Below are positions 1 through 5,043 of a stretch of 5,043 nt of DNA, one piece after another. Below the pieces are notes generated by a model. The model saw nothing but the letters and a program-made list of their open reading frames with translations, made no database searches and was not told where the DNA came from. A program made the position numbers and the translations under genes. Location of the stretch: contig DKWE01000070.1 in the NCBI GenBank assembly GCA_002491565.1, positions 1-5,043 on the forward strand, written 5' to 3'. The DNA comes from Lachnospiraceae bacterium UBA7160. Lineage in GTDB: Bacteria; Bacillota; Clostridia; Lachnospirales; Lachnospiraceae. Position 1 is the stretch's first letter; the number at the start of each line of letters is the position of its first letter.

Positions 1-24
1 CGGACTGGCACAGATGTTTAAACA

Positions 25-32
25 AGAGGAGG
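25..32 (+). promoter_or_regulatory. Ribosome binding site of nhaC, fixes its start
   Basis: AGAGGAGG is a near-perfect Shine-Dalgarno sequence lying 8 bases before the ATG at 41. An in-frame ATG at 14 lies upstream of this site and has no comparable site within the 13 bases available before it. Translation from 14 would also put an acidic stretch (QEEE) ahead of the basic residues that start the signal-like segment. The ATG at 41 is therefore preferred. Confidence 0.85.
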
Positions 33-40
33 AAAAAGTT

Positions 41-1657
41 ATGAAACACATCCGAAGAAGCAGGGCAGTCCTGTTCCCGATGCTCCTGGCGGCAGTCGCG
101 GCATGCCCGATGGCGGTGCTTGCGGCTGAGGAAGAGGCAGCACCGCCTGCAATGTATGCAACCTTCTGGGCGCTGCTTCCGCCGATTGTGGCGATTGCAC
201 TGGCGCTGATCACGAAGGAGGTTTACAGCTCTCTGTTTATAGGAATTCTGGTAGGAGCTCTGCTCTTTTCCGGCTTCAATTTTGAGGGAACGGTAAACCA
301 TATCCTGAGCGGCGGCATTATCGCAGTGCTGTCAAACAGCTACAATGTTGGAATCCTGGTGTTCCTGGTGATACTCGGCGCACTGGTATGCCTGATGAAC
401 CGTGCCGGGGGAAGCGCGGCGTTCGGACGCTGGGCAAGCCAGCATATTAAGAGCAGAGTGGGGGCGGAGCTTGCAACGATTCTGCTCGGCGTGCTGATCT
501 TTATCGATGACTATTTTAACTGTCTGACGGTGGGCAGCGTGATGCGCCCGATTACCGATAAGCACAATGTTTCCAGGGCAAAGCTGGCGTACCTGATCGA
601 CGCGACGGCGGCTCCGGTGTGCATCATCGCTCCGATTTCCTCGTGGGCTGCTGCGGTGAGCGGCTTCGTGGAGGGCGAGGACGGTATGTCTATTTTCGTG
701 CGTGCGATTCCGTATAACTACTACGCACTGCTCACGGTTGTCATGATGGTCGGAATGGTTCTGCTGAAAATCGAATTTGGATCTATGGGCGTCCATGAGA
801 GCAATGCGCTGAAGGGAGATCTCTTTACGACGGCTGCACGCCCGTACGCGAATGCGGAGCAAAAGGGAGGGGAAAATCCAAAAGGAAAAGTAATAGACCT
901 TCTGATTCCGATTTTTTCTCTGGTTATCTGCTGTGTAATCGGCATGATCTATACCGGCGGCTTTTTCGAAGGAACAGACTTTGTGACTGCGTTTTCCAAG
1001 AGCGATGCGTCAGTCGGACTGGCAATCGGAAGCTCGTTTGCCCTGATTATTACGATCATTTTGTATCAGGTTCGCCGTGTGCTGTCCTTTAAGGAGTGCA
1101 TGGAGTGTATCCCGGAGGGATTTAAAGCGATGGTTCCGGCGATTTTGATTCTGACATTTGCGTGGAGTCTGAAGGCGATGACGGACAGTCTCGGTGCGGC
1201 GGAGTTCGTGAAAGCAGTAGTAAAATCACAGGCGGGAAGTCTGATGAAGCTGCTTCCGGCAATTATCTTCCTGATTGGCTGCCTGCTTGCGTTTGCGACC
1301 GGTACGTCCTGGGGCACCTTCGGAATCCTGATCCCGATCGTTGTGGATGCATTTTCCAAGGACCCGACTCTGATGATCATCTCCATTTCCGCCTGCATGG
1401 CAGGTGCGGTGTGTGGGGACCACTGCTCTCCGATTTCCGATACGACGATCATGGCATCGGCGGGCGCGCAATGTGACCATGTCGATCATGTCTCCACACA
1501 GATTCCGTATGCAATGGTGGCGGCAGCCGTCTCGTTCGTCACGTATCTGGTCGCGGGCTTTGTGCAGAATGCGGTGATCTGCCTGCTGGTCGGCGTGGCG
1601 TTGATGGTGCTGGCGCTGGCTGTGATCAAGCTGTGCTTCTCAAATCTCAAAGAATAA
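41..1657 (+). CDS. nhaC: NhaC-family Na+/H+ antiporter, inner membrane
   Basis: This 538-residue polytopic membrane protein belongs to the NhaC-type sodium/proton antiporter family, which exchanges cytoplasmic Na+ for external protons; some relatives instead exchange organic acids such as malate and lactate, so the substrate is inferred. About 11-13 hydrophobic segments are visible, for example near residues 41-59, 62-78, 103-118, 226-243, 285-305, 325-342, 402-419, 491-507 and 510-530. Two conserved blocks identify the family. The first spans residues 154-202, with FIDDYFN, RPITDK and APISSW. The second spans 418-491, with FATGTSWGTFG, then GAVCGDHCSPISDTT and a following QCDHVDH. The charged DD, D and H residues in these membrane blocks are likely ion-coupling positions. 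The N-terminus (1-29) resembles a signal peptide: basic MKHIRRSR, a hydrophobic core, then VLAA followed by EEE. The gene appears intact and is followed by its own terminator, so it is probably not cotranscribed with hom. Its promoter lies outside the window. Confidence 0.9.
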   Translation: MKHIRRSRAVLFPMLLAAVAACPMAVLAAEEEAAPPAMYATFWALLPPIVAIALALITKEVYSSLFIGILVGALLFSGFNFEGTVNHILSGGIIAVLSNSYNVGILVFLVILGALVCLMNRAGGSAAFGRWASQHIKSRVGAELATILLGVLIFIDDYFNCLTVGSVMRPITDKHNVSRAKLAYLIDATAAPVCIIAPISSWAAAVSGFVEGEDGMSIFVRAIPYNYYALLTVVMMVGMVLLKIEFGSMGVHESNALKGDLFTTAARPYANAEQKGGENPKGKVIDLLIPIFSLVICCVIGMIYTGGFFEGTDFVTAFSKSDASVGLAIGSSFALIITIILYQVRRVLSFKECMECIPEGFKAMVPAILILTFAWSLKAMTDSLGAAEFVKAVVKSQAGSLMKLLPAIIFLIGCLLAFATGTSWGTFGILIPIVVDAFSKDPTLMIISISACMAGAVCGDHCSPISDTTIMASAGAQCDHVDHVSTQIPYAMVAAAVSFVTYLVAGFVQNAVICLLVGVALMVLALAVIKLCFSNLKE

Positions 1658-1775
1658 TCATTTTCGCATAGCTACAGTTCAGCCAATCATTGTCCGGAAA
1701 AGGATGGCCTGCAGAACCTGAGGACATCCTTCTCGATCGGGTTGCCTTGACTGTAACCGCATAACAAATCTGAAC

Positions 1776-1820
1776 GGGAAGAAATACAATCTTGGCATTG
1801 TATTTCTTCCCATTTTCCTT
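1776..1820 (+). terminator. Factor-independent terminator after nhaC
   Basis: A perfect 15-bp inverted repeat pairs 1776-1790 (GGGAAGAAATACAAT) with 1797-1811 around a six-base loop CTTGGC. A T-rich tail, ATTTTCCTTTAT, follows directly. This is a strong stem with an interrupted U-tract, and it lies about 118 bases after the nhaC stop. It most plausibly ends nhaC transcription. The stem base is GC (GGG/CCC) but most of it is AT, and the tail is broken by two Cs, so efficiency is uncertain. Confidence 0.75.
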
Positions 1821-1826
1821 TATACT
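1798..1826 (+). promoter_or_regulatory. Candidate sigma-70-type promoter of hom
   Basis: The hexamer TATACT at 1821-1826 matches five of six bases of the -10 consensus. Exactly 17 bases upstream lies TTGTAT (1798-1803), a weak -35 that keeps only the TTG. A start around 1832-1834 would give a leader of about 80 bases before the hom ATG. The -35 falls within the right arm of the nhaC terminator stem, so the two signals overlap. The good -10, correct spacing and position support it; the poor -35 weakens it. Confidence 0.5.
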
Positions 1827-1838
1827 GAAAAAAGTGTG

Positions 1839-1882
1839 GGCAGGCATTGTGCTGCCGGACAAGATACGTCTGCTATGCGGAC
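1839..1882 (+). promoter_or_regulatory. Two small hairpins in the hom 5' leader
   Basis: Two adjacent foldable elements lie between the predicted transcription start and the hom ribosome site. The first, 1839-1856, pairs GGCAG with CTGCC and continues past a single bulged G to CA/TG, closing a TTG loop. The second, 1868-1882, is a six-pair stem (one G-T wobble) closing a TAT loop. Neither has a following U-tract, so they are not terminators. They do not resemble a T-box, a SAM riboswitch or a recognisable peptide-leader attenuator. They may stabilise the message or be incidental. Confidence 0.35.
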
Positions 1883-1901
1883 ATCACTATCAATGATGAT
1901 T

Positions 1902-1908
1902 AAAGGAG
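1902..1908 (+). promoter_or_regulatory. Ribosome binding site of hom, fixes its start
   Basis: AAAGGAG lies five bases before the ATG at 1914. The reading frame stays open back to a GTG at 1836, but that codon has no ribosome site and would sit about three bases after the predicted transcription start. The 26 extra residues it would add do not look like a homoserine dehydrogenase, whose Rossmann fold begins immediately after the 1914 start. Confidence 0.85.
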
Positions 1909-1913
1909 ATCCT

Positions 1914-3212
1914 ATGGAAAACAGAACGATACAGGTGGCGATTCTTGGACTTGGAACGGTCGGATTCGGCACATACAAGGTACTCTGTGCACAGCGGGAG
2001 GAAATGCTTCCGAAGCTCGGTGTGCAGATTGAGGTAAAGAAGATTCTGGTGCGCAATGTGGCGAAGGCAGCGGCGAAGACCGGACATCCGGAGCTGATCA
2101 CGAATGACTGGCAGGAAATCCTGCAGGATGATTCGATCGGAATTGTGATCGAGCTGATGGGAGGGATTGAGCCTGCACGGACCTATATTGAGGAGGCGCT
2201 GCGCGCAGGCAAGCATGTGGTGACTGCCAATAAGGATCTGATCGCTTCTGATCACGGCAGACTTCTGGATCTGGCGAAGGAGCACGGCTGTGACCTGATG
2301 TTTGAGGCAGCGGTGGCAGGCGCGATTCCGGTGATTGCGCCGCTGAAGCAGTCGCTTGCGGCGAACCATCTGTCAGAAGTGATGGGAATTGTCAACGGCA
2401 CAACGAACTTTATTCTGACAAAAATGGCGCAGCAGGGCATGGAGTTTTCGGATGCGCTGGCGCTCGCGACGGAGCTTGGCTATGCGGAGGCGGATCCGAC
2501 CGCAGACATTGAGGGACTGGATGCGGCGCGCAAGGTCGCGATTCTCGCCTCGATTGCGTTCAATTCCCGCGTTTCTGTTGAGCAGGTCGCGACAGAGGGC
2601 ATTACGAAGATTACTGCAAATGATATCCGCTATGCGCATGAGATGGGCTGCTGCATCAAGCTGATCGGGATGGCCCACGGCGGGGATGCAGGCGTTGAGG
2701 CGTATGTTGCACCGATGCTGATTCCGTTGGATCACCCGCTTGCAGCAGTCAATGATTCCTATAATGCGGTATTTGTGCGCGGAGATGCGGTGGATAACGC
2801 GATGTTCCTTGGGCGCGGGGCGGGCGAGCTCCCGACTGCGAGCGCTGTGGTAGGCGATGTATTTGAGGTGGTCCGCAATGTCGTGCACGGCTGCTGCGGC
2901 AGGATCTCCTGTACATGCTATAAGCAGCTCCCGGTGGTTCCGATGGAGAATGTAAAGAGCCGCTATTTCCTGCGCGTGCGTGTGGAGGATAAGATTGGCG
3001 TGCTCGCAATGGTGGCGGATGTCTTTGCGCGGCACCAGGTCAGCGTAGAGCAGATCATCCAGAAGCAAAAGGACGGGGATTCTGTAGAAATCGTTGTGAT
3101 AACGGAGCGCGTGCGCGGCGGTGATTTCCAGAAGGCTGTGCACTGCATTGAGGTAAAGCAGAATGTCCGTGCGGTAGAGTCGGTGATCCGGGTTTATGGG
3201 GATGCGGAGTAA
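1914..3212 (+). CDS. hom: Homoserine dehydrogenase with C-terminal ACT domain
   Basis: This cytoplasmic enzyme of 432 residues reduces aspartate-4-semialdehyde to homoserine with NAD(P)H, the branch step leading to threonine and methionine. The N-terminal Rossmann domain carries GLGTVGFG at residues 12-19. TANKD at 104-108 supplies lysine 107. The catalytic domain has GIVNGTTNFIL (158-168) and GYAEADPTADIEGLDAARK (189-207). Glu192, Asp203 and Lys207 have the same spacing as the yeast active-site residues E208, D219 and K223, and Lys107 corresponds to yeast K117, so the site looks intact. GRGAGELPTASAVVGDV follows at 300-316. An ACT domain occupies about 350-430 (RVRVEDKIGVLAMVADVF), the usual position for threonine feedback in this family; inhibition itself is inferred. 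Length is typical for the ACT-containing bacterial form. The gene ends with tandem TAA TAG stops. A Cys-rich stretch (CCGRISCTC) occurs at 327-335. Confidence 0.96.
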   Translation: MENRTIQVAILGLGTVGFGTYKVLCAQREEMLPKLGVQIEVKKILVRNVAKAAAKTGHPELITNDWQEILQDDSIGIVIELMGGIEPARTYIEEALRAGKHVVTANKDLIASDHGRLLDLAKEHGCDLMFEAAVAGAIPVIAPLKQSLAANHLSEVMGIVNGTTNFILTKMAQQGMEFSDALALATELGYAEADPTADIEGLDAARKVAILASIAFNSRVSVEQVATEGITKITANDIRYAHEMGCCIKLIGMAHGGDAGVEAYVAPMLIPLDHPLAAVNDSYNAVFVRGDAVDNAMFLGRGAGELPTASAVVGDVFEVVRNVVHGCCGRISCTCYKQLPVVPMENVKSRYFLRVRVEDKIGVLAMVADVFARHQVSVEQIIQKQKDGDSVEIVVITERVRGGDFQKAVHCIEVKQNVRAVESVIRVYGDAE

Positions 3213-3219
3213 TAGATCG

Positions 3220-3283
3220 TCAGCAAAAAATAAAGCGGCTTGACATCGGAAACGAAAAAACTGGCCAGATGCTGATTTTTTCT
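3220..3283 (+). terminator. Weak terminator-like fold between hom and hemA
   Basis: Starting eight bases after the hom TAA, TCAGCA (3220-3225) can pair with TGCTGA (3270-3275), followed directly by six Ts (3276-3281). An alternative pairing joins the A-tract plus T at 3225-3231 with ATTTTTT at 3275-3281, extended by AGC/GCT. Both enclose 30-45 bases with little internal structure beyond the palindrome CTGGCCAG (3261-3268). This may be a leaky hom terminator. The long weak interior makes it doubtful, and read-through into hemA is possible. Confidence 0.3.
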
Positions 3284-3324
3284 GAAAGAGAAATAAAGAG
3301 AGAAATAGAAAATTTCCGGGCGAT

Positions 3325-3329
3325 GGAGG
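3325..3329 (+). promoter_or_regulatory. Ribosome binding site of hemA, decides its start
   Basis: GGAGG lies eight bases before the ATG at 3338. In-frame ATGs at 3269 and 3323 lack a comparable site, and the ATG at 3323 is immediately adjacent to this GGAGG. Starting at 3338 puts the catalytic cysteine at residue 50, the position it has in E. coli HemA, which strongly supports this choice. Confidence 0.85.
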
Positions 3330-3337
3330 ATGACCGG

Positions 3338-4672
3338 ATGGGAATACGAATGACAGGAATTGATCACACGCAGGCGGGGCTTGACGTAAGAAGTGTGTTT
3401 TCCTATACAAAAAAGAAAATGGCGGAGGCGCTGGAACAGATTCGCGGCATGGAGGGGGTCCTGGGCTGTGTCCTGCTGTCTACGTGCAACCGGATGGAGC
3501 TTTGGGTCAGCACCGGGGAGACGTTTGACCAGCCGCTTCCGGAGCTGCTCTGTGCGCTGCGCGGTGTTGACCCGGCACAGTATTGCGGTTATTTTACCAG
3601 CCGCAGGGAGCAGGACGCGGTGCGGCATCTGTTCTATCTTGCGGGCGGGCTAGAGTCACAGATTCTCGGGGAGGATCAGATTGTGACACAGGTTGGTGAA
3701 GCGCTTGCATTTGCGCGGGAACAGTATGCGGCAGACGGCGTGCTGGAGACGTTGTTCCGGATGGCAGTGACGGCGGCCAAGAAGGTGAAGACAGAGCATG
3801 TCCTGTCTCCGGCAGACTGCTCTGTGGTCCATGCGTCGCTGGACGCACTGAAGAGAGAAGGGCGGAGCTTTGCAGGAAAGAAATGCCTGGTAATTGGAAA
3901 TGGCGTAATGGGAAAACTGGCGGCGACGACCCTCACCGGGGAGGGCGCCGATGTGACTGTGACAGTGCGCCAATACAGGAGCGGGGTGGTAGAAATACCG
4001 CGCGGTTGTCAGCGTATTGACTATGGACAGCGCATGAGTCTTTTTGGGCAGTGTGATTACGTGCTGAGCGCGACGGTCAGCCCGAACTATACCTTGACGA
4101 AGGAACTGGTGGAGCAGCATCTGGAGCATCCGGTGGTGCTGATTGATCTGGCTGTGCCGCGTGATTTTGAACCGGCAGTCCGGGAAGTGCCTGGCGTCAC
4201 TTTGTACGATATGGACAGTTTTCGTGAGGGCGCGGCGAGCGAGAAGCAGAAGGCGTCGATTGCGGAGGCGAGGCATCTGCTGGATGCGCAGATGGAGACG
4301 TTTTTAGACTGGTACGAGGGTAGGGACGCGGCAGCGCGTATTCTGCGGCTCCGGGAGCAGGCTGCAGCGGATGTTGAAGTGCGGCTGGATAAAAAGCTGC
4401 GTCATCTTCCACTCAGCGAGTGTGAGCGGGCGCAGCTTCGTGCCGATATCCTGCAGGCTTCGCAGAAAGCGGTCGGGCGGATGCTGTTCGAGCTGCGCGG
4501 AAAGGTAGAGGAGAGCAGTTTTCTGGCATGTCTGGATGGGCTGGAGCAGATCTACGGGACAGCGGATGACGGGCAGAGGCAGTTCCCTGGGATAGCCAGG
4601 AATGCGCAGACCAGGCAAACAGAGGATGCAGCATATAATATGGGGATCCGGAAGGAGGTGCCGCGGGCATGA
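3338..4672 (+). CDS. hemA: Glutamyl-tRNA reductase
   Basis: GluTR reduces glutamyl-tRNA(Glu) with NADPH to glutamate-1-semialdehyde, the first committed step of the C5 route to 5-aminolevulinate and all tetrapyrroles. It is a cytoplasmic homodimer that works with HemL. The 444-residue protein has the expected order. The catalytic domain has GIDH (7-10) and LSTCNRME (47-54) with nucleophile Cys50. GGLESQILGEDQIVTQV at 103-119 matches the family's GLDSMVLGExQIxGQVK region. The NADPH-binding domain begins near 182 with CLVIGNGVMGKLAA, and AVPRDFEPAV at 272-281 and LYDMDSF at 289-295 follow. A charged helical dimerisation region spans about 297-405. The family's usual NRT..RA segment after the Rossmann motif is replaced by VRQYRSG (210-216), and the usual SAT.AP becomes SATVSPN (244-250), pointing to a divergent clostridial branch. 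The stop overlaps the hemC start, so the two are coupled. No convincing promoter is visible directly upstream. Confidence 0.95.
   Translation: MGIRMTGIDHTQAGLDVRSVFSYTKKKMAEALEQIRGMEGVLGCVLLSTCNRMELWVSTGETFDQPLPELLCALRGVDPAQYCGYFTSRREQDAVRHLFYLAGGLESQILGEDQIVTQVGEALAFAREQYAADGVLETLFRMAVTAAKKVKTEHVLSPADCSVVHASLDALKREGRSFAGKKCLVIGNGVMGKLAATTLTGEGADVTVTVRQYRSGVVEIPRGCQRIDYGQRMSLFGQCDYVLSATVSPNYTLTKELVEQHLEHPVVLIDLAVPRDFEPAVREVPGVTLYDMDSFREGAASEKQKASIAEARHLLDAQMETFLDWYEGRDAAARILRLREQAAADVEVRLDKKLRHLPLSECERAQLRADILQASQKAVGRMLFELRGKVEESSFLACLDGLEQIYGTADDGQRQFPGIARNAQTRQTEDAAYNMGIRKEVPRA
4652..4660 (+). promoter_or_regulatory. Ribosome binding site of hemC within the end of hemA
   Basis: AAGGAGGTG is a near-complete anti-16S match placed inside the last codons of hemA, about 8-10 bases before the hemC ATG at 4669. 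Its strength suggests hemC is translated efficiently by both re-initiation and independent loading. Confidence 0.85.
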
Positions 4673-5043
4673 GCGAGGCAGGAAAGATTGTGATTGGGAG
4701 CAGGGAAAGCCGGCTTGCAGTAATTCAGTCGGAGAAGGTCCGCTCCTGGCTTGTGGAGCATGTACCGGAACTTGAGGTATCGATTCGGACGATGAAGACC
4801 TCAGGTGATCGGATCCTGGACCGGGCGCTGGAGCAGGTCGGAGGCAAGGGGCTGTTTGTGAAGGAGCTGGACCGGGCATTGCAGGAACATCAGACAGACT
4901 TGTCGGTACACAGTCTGAAAGATGTACCGGTAGAGCTGCCGGAGGACCTGCCGCTTGTGGCGTTTTCCGCGCGGGAGGACCCGCGTGACGCGCTGGTGCT
5001 TCCGCAGGGCTGTGGAAAGCTGGACTTTTCCAAGCCGATCGGG
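4669..5043 (+). CDS. hemC: Porphobilinogen deaminase (hydroxymethylbilane synthase), 5' part
   Basis: HemC joins four porphobilinogen molecules head to tail into hydroxymethylbilane, using a covalently bound dipyrromethane cofactor, in the cytoplasm. Only the first 125 residues, about 40 percent of the usual roughly 300, are inside the window; the frame is still open at the last base. Family motifs are clear: IGSRESRLAVIQ (9-20), TSGDRI (44-49), GGKGLFVKELDRAL (58-71), SVHSLKDVP (79-87) and REDPRDALV (102-110). Asp85 in HSLKDVP corresponds to catalytic Asp84 of E. coli, and Lys84 to its neighbour Lys83. The window ends about where the conserved GTSSxRR segment should begin; the cofactor-binding cysteine lies further downstream and cannot be checked. 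The start ATG shares ATGA with the hemA stop, a four-base overlap typical of coupled operon genes. hemD, hemB and hemL commonly follow in clostridial operons, which is only an expectation here. Confidence 0.96.
   Translation, partial: MSEAGKIVIGSRESRLAVIQSEKVRSWLVEHVPELEVSIRTMKTSGDRILDRALEQVGGKGLFVKELDRALQEHQTDLSVHSLKDVPVELPEDLPLVAFSAREDPRDALVLPQGCGKLDFSKPIG

Noticed and set aside
1700..1731. Inverted repeat AAGGATG/CATCCTT after nhaC as a first terminator
   Set aside because: The stem is only 7 bp with an 18-base loop and no T-run follows; the 15-bp stem at 1776-1811 is a far better candidate.
1747..1775. TTGACT at 1747-1752 as a -35 box for hom
   Set aside because: No -10-like hexamer lies at 15-19 bases (the bases at 17 read CTGAAC), and transcription from it would run straight into the strong terminator hairpin.
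1836..1913. N-terminal extension of hom from a GTG at 1836
   Set aside because: There is no ribosome site before 1836, the GTG almost coincides with the predicted transcription start, and the ATG at 1914 has a strong site and gives the family's usual N-terminus.
1834..1913. Riboswitch, T-box or leader-peptide attenuator controlling hom
   Set aside because: The predicted leader is only about 80 bases, has no T-box motif, no run of Thr, Met or Ile codons behind a ribosome site, and no terminator hairpin before the hom start.
3269..3337. N-terminal extension of hemA from ATG 3269 or 3323
   Set aside because: Neither has a good ribosome site, the added residues are a charged tail unlike GluTR, and starting at 3338 puts the catalytic cysteine at the expected residue 50.
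2373..3410. A 345-codon open frame on the minus strand antisense to hom and the start of hemA
   Set aside because: It lies almost wholly opposite a gene with intact catalytic motifs, its translation is rich in His, Arg and Ile with no recognisable domain, and the codon bias of hom readily keeps the opposite frame open.
3656..4276. A 206-codon minus-strand open frame antisense to hemA
   Set aside because: The composition is Arg/His/Leu-rich with no domain, and it is fully covered by hemA; it is a shadow of that gene.

Overview
The window looks like ordinary chromosomal sequence from a moderately GC-rich anaerobic Firmicute, most likely a gut Lachnospiraceae or a close clostridial relative. 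This is inferred from strong AGGAGG-type ribosome sites, GC-leaning codon use rich in CTG and GCG, a clostridial-looking NhaC transporter with a signal-like N-terminus, and a glutamyl-tRNA-dependent tetrapyrrole operon whose HemA is somewhat divergent. The assignment rests on protein style and gene order, not on a marker gene.

Layout: all four genes lie on the + strand. (1) 41-1657 encodes an NhaC-family sodium/proton antiporter. (2) 1658-1913 is a 256-base gap holding a strong factor-independent terminator, a candidate promoter whose -35 box lies inside the terminator's right arm, and a short leader with two small hairpins. (3) 1914-3212 encodes homoserine dehydrogenase (hom) with a C-terminal ACT domain and all four expected catalytic residues. 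(4) 3213-3337 is a 125-base gap with a weak terminator-like fold, a perfect but orphan -35 hexamer and a purine-rich tract before the hemA ribosome site. (5) 3338-4672 encodes glutamyl-tRNA reductase (hemA). (6) 4669 to the window end is the 5' part of hemC (porphobilinogen deaminase), overlapping hemA by four bases.

How the genes relate: hemA and hemC form a translationally coupled tetrapyrrole unit. HemA makes glutamate-1-semialdehyde from Glu-tRNA, and HemC polymerises porphobilinogen into the linear tetrapyrrole; hemB, hemL and hemD would be expected elsewhere, probably downstream. In this kind of anaerobe the product more likely feeds siroheme and cobalamin than heme (inference). hom serves threonine and methionine synthesis, and nhaC is an independent ion-homeostasis gene ending at its own terminator. 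I found no mobile element, CRISPR array, RNA gene or evidently new multi-gene system. The observations worth a second look are small regulatory structures and a few unusual protein details.
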